NCBI RefSeq assembly: GCF_900169065.1
Contig: NZ_FXZB01000023.1
Coordinates: forward strand, 1-64,000
From: Brevibacterium aurantiacum
GTDB lineage: Bacteria; Actinomycetota; Actinomycetes; Actinomycetales; Brevibacteriaceae
DNA: 64,000 bases
Direction: 5' to 3'
The notes beneath the pieces are model-generated. The model was not told the origin of the DNA. It ran no database searches and saw only the letters and a program-made list of their open reading frames with translations. Position numbers and translations under genes: made by a program. Of this stretch, positions 24,602 to 33,663 are shown piece by piece (position 1 is the first letter of the stretch; every line of letters begins with the position of its first letter).

Positions 24602-25360
24602 ATGAAGTATTTGTCTGCAGCCTGCATCGTCGCAGTGCTCTCACTGACCGCCTGTTCTTCCGGGACAGAATCAGACTCGGAATCGGGGGAGAAGACGACG
24701 TTGACCGTCTTCGCCGCAGCCTCTCTGACCGAGGTGTTCGAAGACATTGCGGAAGACTTCACCAAGACAGAGACAGGCGTCGACGTGAAGTTCTCCTTCG
24801 CAGGATCCTCAGACCTGGTCGCCCAGATCTCCGAAGGAGCGCCGGCAGACGTCATCGCAACCGCCGATGAAACAACCATGGACACACTCGCAGCGGATGA
24901 CCTGCTGGCCGGAGAACCATCGAACTTCGCATCGAACACGCTGACTCTGGCCGTCCCCGAAGGCAATCCAGGAGACATCTCCTCATCGCAGGACTTCGCC
25001 GGTAAGGATCTCGTCGTCTGCGCCCCGCAGGTGCCCTGCGGGGCCGCGACCCAGAAATGGGCGAAGCAGAACGCTGTCACACTTGACCCTGCCAGCGAGG
25101 AGAACTCCGTCACCGATGTGCTCGGCAAGGTCAGCGCAGGGCAGGCCGACGCCGGCATCGTCTATGTCACCGACGTGGCACGTGCCGACGGCGATGTCGA
25201 AGAGGTCGAACTCGACGGAGCCGATAAGGTCATCAACAAGTACCCTGCGGCCACTGTCGACGCCAGCGAGAACAAGGACGCGGCCGATGCATTCGTGACA
25301 TTCCTGCAGTCAGACGTGGCAGCGAAAAGACTCAAAGACGCAGGATTCTCGACCCCATGA
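24602..25360 (+). CDS. modA: Molybdate ABC transporter substrate-binding lipoprotein
   Basis: The 252-residue protein begins with a lipoprotein signal (lipobox LTAC, Cys at about 18). The mature domain is ModA-like: LTVFAAASLTEVFEDIAEDF, KFSFAGSSDLVAQISEGAPADVIATAD with the Ser ligands, VPCGAATQKWAK, and DAGIVYVTDV. It captures molybdate outside the membrane for ModBC next door. It starts 116 bp after the regulator gene, so it may have its own promoter. Confidence 0.94.
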   Translation: MKYLSAACIVAVLSLTACSSGTESDSESGEKTTLTVFAAASLTEVFEDIAEDFTKTETGVDVKFSFAGSSDLVAQISEGAPADVIATADETTMDTLAADDLLAGEPSNFASNTLTLAVPEGNPGDISSSQDFAGKDLVVCAPQVPCGAATQKWAKQNAVTLDPASEENSVTDVLGKVSAGQADAGIVYVTDVARADGDVEEVELDGADKVINKYPAATVDASENKDAADAFVTFLQSDVAAKRLKDAGFSTP

Positions 25361-25417
25361 CAGAACATTCCCGAGGGCACTCCTCGCAGACCACCGTGAT
25401 GAGATGACGGTGCGCAG

Positions 25418-27094
25418 ATGACGAAGACGCGCAGACGGAACGCCCATCCGGCGATACCGGTGTGGCTATGGATCCCCGCAGTTCTCGGCATCGCCTTCCT
25501 CCTGGTCCCGATCATCGGGCTGGTCGCACGCATCGATCCGGGCCACCTCGGCGAGGTCATCCTGGCACCTGAATCACGGCTGGCGATGGGGCTGTCGCTG
25601 CTGACTGCTCTGATTGCGGCGCTGTGCTGTGTGGTCATCGGATTACCGTTGGGATACCTGCTCGCGACGCGCACCTTTCGCGGGCAGCGAGTCGTGCGCA
25701 CCCTCATCCTGCTTCCGCTCGTGCTGCCTCCGGTCGTCAGCGGTCTGGCGCTGCTCTACACCTGGGGGAGAACCGCGACACTCGGATCCCTGCTCACGGA
25801 CATGGGACTCGGGCTGGCCTACACATCCGCGGCAGTGGTCTTCGCCCAGATCTTCGTCGCTCTGCCGTTCATGGTCATGTCCGTCGAAACTGCCGTCGCC
25901 GCACGCGGACATGACTTCGAACTTGCCGCCGCTGAGCTCGGTGCCGCACCCAACCGGGTGTTCTTCCACATCACCCTTCCGCTGCTGCGGCAGGGGATCA
26001 TGACCGGCGCCATCCTCTGCTTCGCTCGAGCGCTGGGGGAGTTCGGTGCCACCCTGACCTTTGCCGGCTCCCTCTCCGGGGTCACCCGAACGATGCCGCT
26101 GCAGATCTACCTGGTCCGCGAAACCGACCCACAGTCTGCCATCGCCCTGTCCCTGCTCCTCATTGTCGTCGCCTTGGTCATCATCGTCCTCGCCTATCGT
26201 TCCCCTCACGCCCCCAGACTCCGGGCACCCAAACCCCACGAACCGCAGTCGACGACACGCTCGGTCAATGAGACGCTGCCAGCCGGTGAACCCCTGCCCG
26301 TTGACGGTCTCGGGCCGACGACGGCGAGCGCAGCCACGATCCGCCTCAGAGCATCCGTTCCCGATCGTGGCCTTGACATCGACCTGTCGATTCCCGGCTC
26401 GTCGACGACGGCGATGATCGGCCGGAACGGGGCAGGCAAGTCGAGCCTGTTCCAGCTGATGACCGGCGCCATCCCCGCCGACTCAGGCTCCCTGCACATC
26501 GGGAAGGACACCATCTTCGACATCGCGGACGGCAGCTGGCCGCCTGTCCACTCGCGCGGAATCGTCCACCTCGCACAGACACCTCTCCTATTCCCGCATC
26601 TGAATGTGATCGACAACGTTGCCTTCGGGCTCAAGGCCCAAGGACTCACCACCACGGAAGCACGCTCCCGTGCGCAGGACATGCTCACCAGGCTCGGAGT
26701 CGGCCACTGCTCCGGTCGGGCACCAGAGGCAGTCTCTGGTGGACAGGCGGCCAGGATCGCATTGGCCAGGGCCCTTGTCGTCGATCCGAAGCTGTTGCTG
26801 CTCGACGAGCCCCTGGCTGCTCTCGACGTCGACGTCAAGGTCGAAACCCGGCGAGTTCTGGCACAGGCTCTCGCTGGCCGCAGCGCCGTCATCATCACGC
26901 ATGACGCCGCCGATGTCACCGTTCTGGCGACCACCCTGGTGCACATCGACTCCGGGTCTGTGGCCACCGTGGCACCGGTGGAGCAGATCGGGCAGCGTAT
27001 CTCCGACGCAGGCCCAGACATGCCAGGTCACGAGTTCCTGACCAGTTTTTGCGCCACGGACGCAGAAGGAATAATGTGCATTACGACACAGTAG
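25418..27094 (+). CDS. modBC: ModB-ModC fusion, molybdate ABC permease plus ATPase
   Basis: One 558-residue chain joins two normally separate subunits. Residues 15-262 are a ModB permease with about five helices and the EAA loop (ELAAAELGAAPNRVFFHITLP, then ALGEFGATLTFAG). A Pro-rich linker spans 263-300. Residues 305-530 are an ABC ATPase with Walker A GRNGAGKS (335-342), signature VSGGQAARIALARAL and Walker B LLLLDEPLAALD. The C-terminal TOBE domain of ModC is absent. A homodimer would supply both permease and ATPase halves. Confidence 0.94.
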   Translation: MTKTRRRNAHPAIPVWLWIPAVLGIAFLLVPIIGLVARIDPGHLGEVILAPESRLAMGLSLLTALIAALCCVVIGLPLGYLLATRTFRGQRVVRTLILLPLVLPPVVSGLALLYTWGRTATLGSLLTDMGLGLAYTSAAVVFAQIFVALPFMVMSVETAVAARGHDFELAAAELGAAPNRVFFHITLPLLRQGIMTGAILCFARALGEFGATLTFAGSLSGVTRTMPLQIYLVRETDPQSAIALSLLLIVVALVIIVLAYRSPHAPRLRAPKPHEPQSTTRSVNETLPAGEPLPVDGLGPTTASAATIRLRASVPDRGLDIDLSIPGSSTTAMIGRNGAGKSSLFQLMTGAIPADSGSLHIGKDTIFDIADGSWPPVHSRGIVHLAQTPLLFPHLNVIDNVAFGLKAQGLTTTEARSRAQDMLTRLGVGHCSGRAPEAVSGGQAARIALARALVVDPKLLLLDEPLAALDVDVKVETRRVLAQALAGRSAVIITHDAADVTVLATTLVHIDSGSVATVAPVEQIGQRISDAGPDMPGHEFLTSFCATDAEGIMCITTQ

Positions 27095-27127
27095 TTACTT
27101 TGAAACTGCACTAAGGAGCACAGCGTC

Positions 27128-28822
27128 GTGGCAGAACTTTCCTATTCCTCAGGACCATCCGAGACACCTCTGCTGGGGCAGACAATTCCCGCAAATCTGA
27201 AGGCCACAGTTGCCGCACATGCCCAAGAGCTGGCGCTGGTGGATCGGCATTCCGAGCGGCGGTGGACCTATGCCGAGTTCGACCGCGACACCGACGCCTT
27301 GGCGATCGGACTGCTTGAGCGCGGAGTGAAGAAGGGCGAGCGGGTCGGAATCTGGGCGCAGAACGTCGCCGAATGGGCTCTCGTACAATACGCCACTGCG
27401 AAGATCGGCGCGATCCTCGTCAACGTCAATCCTTCCTACCGCAGTCACGAGCTCGAATACGTCGCCGAGCAGTCGGGCATGTCGATGCTCATCTCCCAGA
27501 TCTCGGCACCTCCGCACTCGGACTTCTATGCGATCGCGACCGAGGTTGCCGGAAAAGTGGCGGGCCTCGAACTGGTCTTCATCGACACGGTTCCTGCCGA
27601 CCTCCTCGGCGATGCGGTGATCGGCGAACGCGAATCCTTCGCTCACCTGATCGGAACCGGTCGTGACCTGCTCGACGACGGCGCAGCCAAGTACTCGGTG
27701 CGGCTGGAGAAGCTTGCGGGCGAACTGGCGATGGACGATCCGATCAACATTCAGTACACCTCGGGCACCACAGGTTTCCCCAAAGGGGTGACGCTGAGCC
27801 ATCACAACATCCTTAACAACGGCTTCTTCATCGGAGAGCTGCTGTCGTACTCTGCGAAGGACTCTGTCGTCCTGCCGGTTCCGTACTACCACTGCTTTGG
27901 CATGGTCATCGGAAACCTCGCGGCTCTCAGCCACGGCGCGGCCATCATTCTGCCCTCGCCCGGATTCGACCCGGGTGCGGCGCTGAGCGCAGTTTCAGAG
28001 GAGAAGGCGACCTCGCTCTACGGGGTGCCGACGATGTTCATCGGCGAACTCGAGCATCCGGACTTCTCGAGCTACGACCTCAGCTCGCTGCGTACCGGCG
28101 TCATGGCCGGCTCTCCCTGCCCGGTCGAGATCATGAAGCGCGTCATTTCCGATATGAATATGGACGAGGTCGCCATCTGCTACGGCATGACGGAGACCTC
28201 GCCGGTGTCCATGATGACCCGCGTCGACGACACCCTCGAAGCCCGCACTCAGACCGTCGGCCGCGTCATGCCCCACCTCGAGATCAAGATCGCCGACCCG
28301 GTCACCGGGCAAGCTGTCCCGCGCGGACAGAAGGGCGAACTGTGCACCCGCGGCTACGCGGTCATGCTCGGGTACTGGGAAAATCAGGAGAAGACCGCCG
28401 AGGCGATCGATGCATCCCGGTGGATCCACACCGGTGATCTGGGCATCATGGACGATAACGGCTACGTCGACATCTCCGGACGGATCAAGGATATGGTCAT
28501 CCGCGGCGGAGAGAACGTCTACCCCCGTGAGGTCGAAGAGTTCCTCTACCACCATCCGTCGATCAGGGACGTCCAAGTCGTTGGGGTCGCCGACGAGAAG
28601 TACGGTGAAGAGCTCATGGCCTGGGTCATCCTCAAAGACGGCTTCGACTCTTTGACCGCAGCGGAGGTCAGGGAATTCTGCAACGGCAAACTCGCCCATT
28701 TCAAGATCCCGCGCTACGTGGAGGTCCGAGAGTCATTCCCGATGACCGTGTCGGGCAAGATCCGCAAGATCGAGCTGCGTGAAGAAGGCGAGAAGATCAT
28801 CCAGAAGACGAGCCTCGTCTGA
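27128..28822 (+). CDS. Acyl-CoA synthetase (AMP-forming, FadD-like)
   Basis: GTG 27128 follows AAGGAG. The 564-residue enzyme belongs to the ANL superfamily: P-loop [19 protein letters not shown] near residue 210, A5 motif YGMTETSP, A7 [32 protein letters not shown], and the C-terminal catalytic Lys in SGKIRK. The N-terminal [16 protein letters not shown] and length resemble medium/long-chain fatty acyl-CoA ligases used for fatty-acid catabolism. It is probably monocistronic, followed by a strong terminator. Confidence 0.92.
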   Translation: MAELSYSSGPSETPLLGQTIPANLKATVAAHAQELALVDRHSERRWTYAEFDRDTDALAIGLLERGVKKGERVGIWAQNVAEWALVQYATAKIGAILVNVNPSYRSHELEYVAEQSGMSMLISQISAPPHSDFYAIATEVAGKVAGLELVFIDTVPADLLGDAVIGERESFAHLIGTGRDLLDDGAAKYSVRLEKLAGELAMDDPINIQYTSGTTGFPKGVTLSHHNILNNGFFIGELLSYSAKDSVVLPVPYYHCFGMVIGNLAALSHGAAIILPSPGFDPGAALSAVSEEKATSLYGVPTMFIGELEHPDFSSYDLSSLRTGVMAGSPCPVEIMKRVISDMNMDEVAICYGMTETSPVSMMTRVDDTLEARTQTVGRVMPHLEIKIADPVTGQAVPRGQKGELCTRGYAVMLGYWENQEKTAEAIDASRWIHTGDLGIMDDNGYVDISGRIKDMVIRGGENVYPREVEEFLYHHPSIRDVQVVGVADEKYGEELMAWVILKDGFDSLTAAEVREFCNGKLAHFKIPRYVEVRESFPMTVSGKIRKIELREEGEKIIQKTSLV

Positions 28823-28874
28823 GGAATCGGTGCGATAGTCCTCGGTGAGGGCCGCACCCGCACGTCCGTGAAAG

Positions 28875-28920
28875 ACTGCAACCGACGATTGGCCCAGGTC
28901 ACAAGTCGGTTGCAGTTTTT
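28875..28920 (+). terminator. Rho-independent terminator
   Basis: ACTGCAACCGAC pairs with GTCGGTTGCAGT, followed by TTTTT, downstream of the acyl-CoA synthetase. Confidence 0.92.
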
Positions 28921-28975
28921 CTGGCAAGCATCCACGTTTTTCATGTGAGACCTTTATTCACTAAGATCAACTCTT

Positions 28976-29725
28976 ATGAGAGCTGAATCACAACCGTTGG
29001 TGTCCGTCACAGATGTCGAGAAACACTACGGTGATTTTCACGCCCTGAAGCACATCAACCTCAACATCAAAGAACGCGAAGTCGTCGTCGTCATCGGTCC
29101 CTCCGGCTCCGGCAAATCGACCCTGTGTCGGACGATCAACCGTTTGGAGACCATCACCTCCGGTTCGATCACGATCGACGGGAAGGAACTTCCTGCGGAA
29201 GGCGCAGCTCTGGCGCACCTGCGCTCGGACGTGGGAATGGTCTTCCAGGCCTTCAACCTCTTCGCCCACAAGACGATCCTGGAAAACGTCACACTCGGAC
29301 CGATCAAGGTCCGCAAACTGTCCAAAGCCGAAGCCGAACAACAGGCCATGGCCCTGCTCGAACGCGTCGGGGTCGCTCACCAAGCCGACAAATACCCCGC
29401 ACAGCTTTCGGGCGGGCAGCAGCAGCGAGTCGCCATCGCCCGTTCATTGGCGATGAAACCGAAGGTGATGCTCTTCGATGAGCCCACCTCGGCGCTGGAT
29501 CCGGAGATGATCAACGAAGTCCTCGACGTCATGGTCGGACTCGCCGAAGAAGGCATGACCATGGTGGTCGTGACCCACGAGATGGGCTTCGCCAGAAAAG
29601 CCGCACACCGGGTCGTCTTCATGGCCGATGGGGAGATCGTCGAGGTCGCCGAGCCCGAAGAGTTCTTCACCAACCCCCAGACCCCACGTGCCAAGGACTT
29701 CCTGTCCAAGATCCTCACCCGCTGA
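28976..29725 (+). CDS. gluA: Glutamate-type amino-acid ABC transporter ATPase
   Basis: The 249-residue ATPase has Walker [10 protein letters not shown] (41-49), Q-loop VFQAFNLF, signature [16 protein letters not shown], Walker [16 protein letters not shown] and the switch His in [10 protein letters not shown]. It matches polar amino-acid importers such as Corynebacterium GluA. It opens a four-gene cluster ABCD with a binding protein and two permeases. A possible -10 TAAGAT lies about 15 bp before ATG, so the leader may be very short. Confidence 0.93.
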   Translation: MRAESQPLVSVTDVEKHYGDFHALKHINLNIKEREVVVVIGPSGSGKSTLCRTINRLETITSGSITIDGKELPAEGAALAHLRSDVGMVFQAFNLFAHKTILENVTLGPIKVRKLSKAEAEQQAMALLERVGVAHQADKYPAQLSGGQQQRVAIARSLAMKPKVMLFDEPTSALDPEMINEVLDVMVGLAEEGMTMVVVTHEMGFARKAAHRVVFMADGEIVEVAEPEEFFTNPQTPRAKDFLSKILTR

Positions 29726-29801
29726 TCGCAGCGAACGAAGTCGTTCGTCACCGCACAGTCCTGCACCACCTCACACAGCACCACACTCACAAGGAGAAAC
29801 G

Positions 29802-30701
29802 ATGAAGAAGCTCAGACTCTCAATCGCATCTGTCGCGATCGGACTGCTCGCACTCAGCGGTTGCGGCCAAGGTGGAACCCCTGATGCTCCTGCCGAAGGC
29901 GACGGCGCCCAGGCGGAAGCACCCGAATACACAGTCAACGACAGCGCCGATTTCAAAGACTCCAAGACCTGGAAGGCCGCCAAAGACGCCGGCGAGCTGA
30001 AGGTCGGCGTCAAGTACGATCAGCCGGGACTCGGCAACGTCAAGGCCGGATCCGAACAGCCCGAAGGCTTCGACATCGAAATCGCGAAGATGGTGGCCGC
30101 GCAGCTGGGCTTCAGCCCAGACCAGATCAAATACACCGAGACCGTCTCTGCCAACCGTGAGCCCTTCCTGCAGCAGGGCAACATCGACATGGTCGTGGCT
30201 ACCTACACCATCAACGACGAACGCAAGAAGGTCGTTGACTTCGCCGGACCGTACTACGTTGCCGGTCAGGACCTGCTCGTCGCCGAAGATTCCGACATCG
30301 CCGGCCCCGACGATCTGGACGGCAAGAAGGTCTGCTCGGTGGACGGTTCGACACCGGCACAGAACATCGAAGAGAAATACGACAAGGCAGAGCTCGTGGC
30401 CTATGACACCTACTCGAAGTGTGTCACTGACCTGCAGTCAGGTTCCGTTGACGCGGTGACCACCGACGACGCGATCCTGCGTGGCTACGCAAAGCAGTAC
30501 GAAGGCGAGTTCAAGGTCGTCGGCAAGCCCTTCACCGAAGAGCCCTACGGTGTTGGTCTGCCCAAGGGTGATGACGCGATGCGCGATGCTGTCAACGATG
30601 CCCTGCAGAAGGGCATGGACGACGGGGACTGGAAGAAGGCATTCGAATACACCCTCGGCTCCGCCGATGATGTCGAAATGCCTGAAATCGACCGCTACTG
30701 A
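29802..30701 (+). CDS. gluB: Glutamate-binding lipoprotein
   Basis: ATG 29802 follows AAGGAG. The 299-residue protein has a lipoprotein signal (LLALSGCGQ, lipidated Cys near 20), a short acidic linker, and a type-2 periplasmic binding fold of the SBP_bac_3 family with LKVGVKYDQPGLG, GFDIEIAKMVA and DMVVATYTINDERKKVVDFAGPYY. It delivers glutamate or a related acidic amino acid to GluCD. A stable hairpin follows its stop, which may raise its expression relative to the permeases. Confidence 0.92.
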   Translation: MKKLRLSIASVAIGLLALSGCGQGGTPDAPAEGDGAQAEAPEYTVNDSADFKDSKTWKAAKDAGELKVGVKYDQPGLGNVKAGSEQPEGFDIEIAKMVAAQLGFSPDQIKYTETVSANREPFLQQGNIDMVVATYTINDERKKVVDFAGPYYVAGQDLLVAEDSDIAGPDDLDGKKVCSVDGSTPAQNIEEKYDKAELVAYDTYSKCVTDLQSGSVDAVTTDDAILRGYAKQYEGEFKVVGKPFTEEPYGVGLPKGDDAMRDAVNDALQKGMDDGDWKKAFEYTLGSADDVEMPEIDRY

Positions 30702-30720
30702 CCAGCCTTCAGATTGACAT

Positions 30721-30752
30721 GATGCGAGGGCACCCAACGGTGCCCTCGCATC
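30721..30752 (+). promoter_or_regulatory. Intercistronic hairpin between gluB and gluC
   Basis: GATGCGAGGGCACC pairs with GGTGCCCTCGCATC over CAAC, with no U tract after it. Such hairpins protect the 3' end of binding-protein mRNA and lower downstream expression. Confidence 0.7.
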
Positions 30753-30768
30753 GATTAAGGAATCTGGA

Positions 30769-31431
30769 ATGGATTTTCTGCAACTTCTCGAGATGTTCCT
30801 CTCAGGCATCTGGGGCACCGTCAAACTCTTCACCGTCGCCCTGATCGGCGCCCTCGTACTGGGCACGATCCTGGCCGGAATGCGCGTCTCACCGACACCG
30901 GTCCTGCGGATCGCGGCTTCGACCTACATCAACGTCGTCAGGAACACACCGCTGACGCTGGTGATGTTCTTCTGTGCCTTCGGACTGCCGTTCCTCGACA
31001 TCCGCTTCGGCTCGACCAGCTCCTTCAACTCCTTCATCTACGCAACGCTGGCGCTCACTGCCTATACGGCATGCTTCGTCGCCGAGACTCTCAGGTCGGG
31101 CATCTCGACGATTCCCGTCGGCCAAGCCGAAGCAGCTCGGGCCGTCGGGCTCACGTTCGGCCAGACCCTGAGCCAGGTCATTCTGCCTCAGGCGTTTCGC
31201 ACCGTCATCCCGCCTCTGGGCAGCGTCATTATCGCGCTGCTGAAGAACACCTCGATCGCCTCGGCGTTCAACAACCGTGAACTCATCTCGGCCATGCGCA
31301 ATGCCATCGAGGTCCGGGGCGACCTGGTGATCCCGCTGCTGTTCGGGACCGCTCTTGCCTACCTGATCTTGGCGCTGATCCTGGGTCGCGTCTTCGACTA
31401 CCTCGAGAGGAAACTGGTGATCCTGCGATGA
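30769..31431 (+). CDS. gluC: Glutamate ABC transporter permease
   Basis: The 220-residue HisMQ-type permease starts at ATG 30769 after AAGGA. Five membrane helices are visible. The N-terminal motif VVRNTPLTLVMFFCAFGLP and the EAA loop EAARAVGLTFGQTLSQVILPQAFRTVIPPLG mark amino-acid importers. It forms the membrane channel with GluD. Its stop overlaps gluD by ATGA. Confidence 0.92.
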   Translation: MDFLQLLEMFLSGIWGTVKLFTVALIGALVLGTILAGMRVSPTPVLRIAASTYINVVRNTPLTLVMFFCAFGLPFLDIRFGSTSSFNSFIYATLALTAYTACFVAETLRSGISTIPVGQAEAARAVGLTFGQTLSQVILPQAFRTVIPPLGSVIIALLKNTSIASAFNNRELISAMRNAIEVRGDLVIPLLFGTALAYLILALILGRVFDYLERKLVILR

Positions 31432-32270
31432 GCGCACCGACACAGGTCCTGTTCGACGAACCCGGTCCCAAGGCTCGTCGCAACAACATCATCCTCTCGA
31501 TCGTCTCGGCCCTTGTGCTGGCCGGACTCATCGCCTTCATCATCTGGAAGTTCGCCGACGCCGGACAGCTGGACGCGGCGAAATGGTATCCATTCACGTT
31601 CTCCCAGATTCAGCTGGTCCTGCTCCAAGGCATGGCCGCAACCCTTAAGGTCGCGGTCGTCGCCTCCCTGCTGGCTCTGGTCGTCGGAGTCGTATTCGCG
31701 CTGCTGCGGCTCTCGAGCAAGAAGGTCATCTCGGTACCGGGAACCATCGTCCTCGAGTTCTTCCGCGGAGTCCCTGTCCTGCTGCTGATCTTTGCGATGT
31801 TCCTCATCTTCGGAAACACCATCGGAGCATTCTGGTCAGTCGTCATCGGCCTCACGCTCTACAACGGGATGGTTCTGGCCGAGATCATCCGTGCCGGTAT
31901 CCTCGCCGTTCCGAAGGGTCAGCGAGAAGCCGCCATGGCCATCGGTCTGCGCCCGGGACAGGTGATGAGCCTGGTGCTCATGCCGCAGGCGCTGCGTGCC
32001 ATGATGCCTACGATCATCGCCCAGATCGTCGTGCTGCTCAAGGACTCGGCCCTGGGCTTCATCGTCACCTATCAGGACCTGCTGTACCAGGTGAATCTCA
32101 TCGGCCGTGAGTACAACAATCTGCTCCCGACATTCCTCGTCGGTGCCGTGCTCTTCATCATCATCAACATGAACGTCGCCGGCATCGCCCGGTGGTTGGA
32201 GAAGCGTCTCCAGCGAAAGGCCACCGCTCCCGTCGGAGCGGAAGGCCTGTCGGCGAAGACTGTCGCATAG
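31428..32270 (+). CDS. gluD: Glutamate ABC transporter permease
   Basis: The 280-residue partner permease has a longer N-terminus with an extra helix (NIILSIVSALVLAGLIAFIIW) and then the conserved core with EFFRGVPVLLLIFAMF and the EAA loop REAAMAIGLRPGQVMSLVLMPQALRAMMP. It is the last gene of the gluABCD unit and is followed by a hairpin at 32283. GluCD heterodimers are typical of corynebacterial and other actinobacterial glutamate uptake. Confidence 0.92.
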   Translation: MSAPTQVLFDEPGPKARRNNIILSIVSALVLAGLIAFIIWKFADAGQLDAAKWYPFTFSQIQLVLLQGMAATLKVAVVASLLALVVGVVFALLRLSSKKVISVPGTIVLEFFRGVPVLLLIFAMFLIFGNTIGAFWSVVIGLTLYNGMVLAEIIRAGILAVPKGQREAAMAIGLRPGQVMSLVLMPQALRAMMPTIIAQIVVLLKDSALGFIVTYQDLLYQVNLIGREYNNLLPTFLVGAVLFIIINMNVAGIARWLEKRLQRKATAPVGAEGLSAKTVA

Positions 32271-32282
32271 ACGAGCTGAGAC

Positions 32283-32318
32283 GGGTGGCGTCGGTGAGTG
32301 AAGATACCGGCGCCACCC
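32283..32318 (+). terminator. Hairpin after gluD
   Basis: GGGTGGCG pairs with CGCCACCC, extended by CGGT/ACCG inside. It follows the gluD stop by 12 bases, but the U tract is weak. Confidence 0.55.
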
Positions 32319-32363
32319 TGTAATGTTCGTGACAAGGACGATGCCGTTGACAAGGAGTCCCAC

Positions 32364-32681
32364 ATGCAGCCCGAACCCAGTTCCACCCCCGTCACGGTGG
32401 TCAAGAACCCCGGTCGCGAACGCTTCGAGATCTTCACCGCCGAGGATCCCGTACAGTTCGCAGGCTTCCTTGCCTATCGCGTCATCGACGAACACACGGT
32501 CGAGCTCCAGCACACCATCATCTCCGAAGGCTTCTCACGTCGCGGCTTCGCTCGCACACTGGTCACCAGTGCTCTTGATCAGATCCGGGACGAAGGCGGT
32601 CGCATCGTCCCGACCTGCAGCTACGTCCAGGACTACCTTGAACGATTCCCGCAGTACGCCGACCTCGTGGCGAAAGCTTGA
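32364..32681 (+). CDS. GNAT-like N-acetyltransferase, YidJ type
   Basis: ATG 32364 follows AAGGAG. This short 105-residue protein has the compact PF14542-like GNAT fold: FAGFLAYRVIDEHTVELQHTIISEGFSRRGFARTLV, with the acetyl-CoA loop, and then GGRIVPTCSYVQDYLERFPQYADLV, the family's typical C-terminus. The substrate is unknown. The stop overlaps gluQ by TTGA, so the two genes are coupled. Confidence 0.85.
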   Translation: MQPEPSSTPVTVVKNPGRERFEIFTAEDPVQFAGFLAYRVIDEHTVELQHTIISEGFSRRGFARTLVTSALDQIRDEGGRIVPTCSYVQDYLERFPQYADLVAKA

Positions 32682-33658
32682 GCACACCACACACAGACTC
32701 GATTCCACGGGCCGCAGGGCTCAACTCTGTGCAGCTTGGGGCAGGTCGCTTCGCTCCCAGCCCCAGCGGGGACCTGCACATCGGCAACATCCGCTCAGGA
32801 CTGCTGGCATATGTTCGTGCGCGGCAGACCGGGAGACGGTTTCTCTGGCGCATCGAAGACCTCGACCGGGTCCAGCCCGGTGCGGCGCAATCACAGCTTG
32901 AGGTCTTCGCCGATTTGGGGATCGCACCGGACGAGCCACCGCTCATCCAGTCCGAACGGCTCGGCATCTACACCGAAGCGCTGAATCGCCTCGAGGGGCG
33001 CGGGCTTGTCTATGAGTGCTACTGCTCCCGCAAGGACATCCAGCAGGCGCCGTCTGCACCCCATTCTCCGCCCGGGTCGTACCCGGGGACCTGTCGTGAT
33101 CTGTTGGAGTCCGAACGAGAACAGCACAGACAGCGCCTCCAACAGCAGGGACGCAGCCCAGCGCTGCGTCTGCGGACTGACAATGTCGAGGTCACCGTCG
33201 AGGATCGACTGCTGGGTGAGATCACGGCCCCGGTCGATGACCTGGTCCTCAAACGCGGTGACGGGGTCTTCGCCTACAACCTCATCGTCGTCGTCGACGA
33301 CGCTGCCAGCGGTGTCGACGAAGTGGTCAGGGGCGACGATCTGGCCACCTCGGCGCCACGTCAGGCTCATCTGGCCGACCTGCTGGGACTGCCGCAGCCG
33401 TCGTGGCTGCACGTTCCACTGGTGGTGAACACCGCAGGCAGCCGATTGGCCAAACGCGATGGCGCGGTCACCTATCAGCAGCTGCGAGCACTGGGATGGA
33501 CACCAGATGATGTCTATTCCTGGATCGCCACGTCCCTCGGTGTCATCGGCGCCAAGGGATCATGGTCAACCATCGACGACATGGTGGCAGGACTCGACTT
33601 CGATCGGATTCGCACCGACGAGACGATGTTCGTTCCGCCCTCTGAAGCACTCGGCTGA
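32678..33658 (+). CDS. gluQ: Glutamyl-Q tRNA(Asp) synthetase
   Basis: TTG 32678 overlaps the preceding stop. The 326-residue protein is a truncated class I GluRS: the FAPSPSGDLHIGN motif (25-37), a zinc site with CYC and a later Cys, WRIEDLDRV, and SRLAKRDGA in place of KMSKS. The anticodon-binding domain of full GluRS is absent. Such YadB/GluQ enzymes attach glutamate to the queuosine base of tRNA-Asp. The call rests on length and motifs. Confidence 0.9.
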   Translation: MSTPHTDSIPRAAGLNSVQLGAGRFAPSPSGDLHIGNIRSGLLAYVRARQTGRRFLWRIEDLDRVQPGAAQSQLEVFADLGIAPDEPPLIQSERLGIYTEALNRLEGRGLVYECYCSRKDIQQAPSAPHSPPGSYPGTCRDLLESEREQHRQRLQQQGRSPALRLRTDNVEVTVEDRLLGEITAPVDDLVLKRGDGVFAYNLIVVVDDAASGVDEVVRGDDLATSAPRQAHLADLLGLPQPSWLHVPLVVNTAGSRLAKRDGAVTYQQLRALGWTPDDVYSWIATSLGVIGAKGSWSTIDDMVAGLDFDRIRTDETMFVPPSEALG

Positions 33659-33663
33659 CAGGG

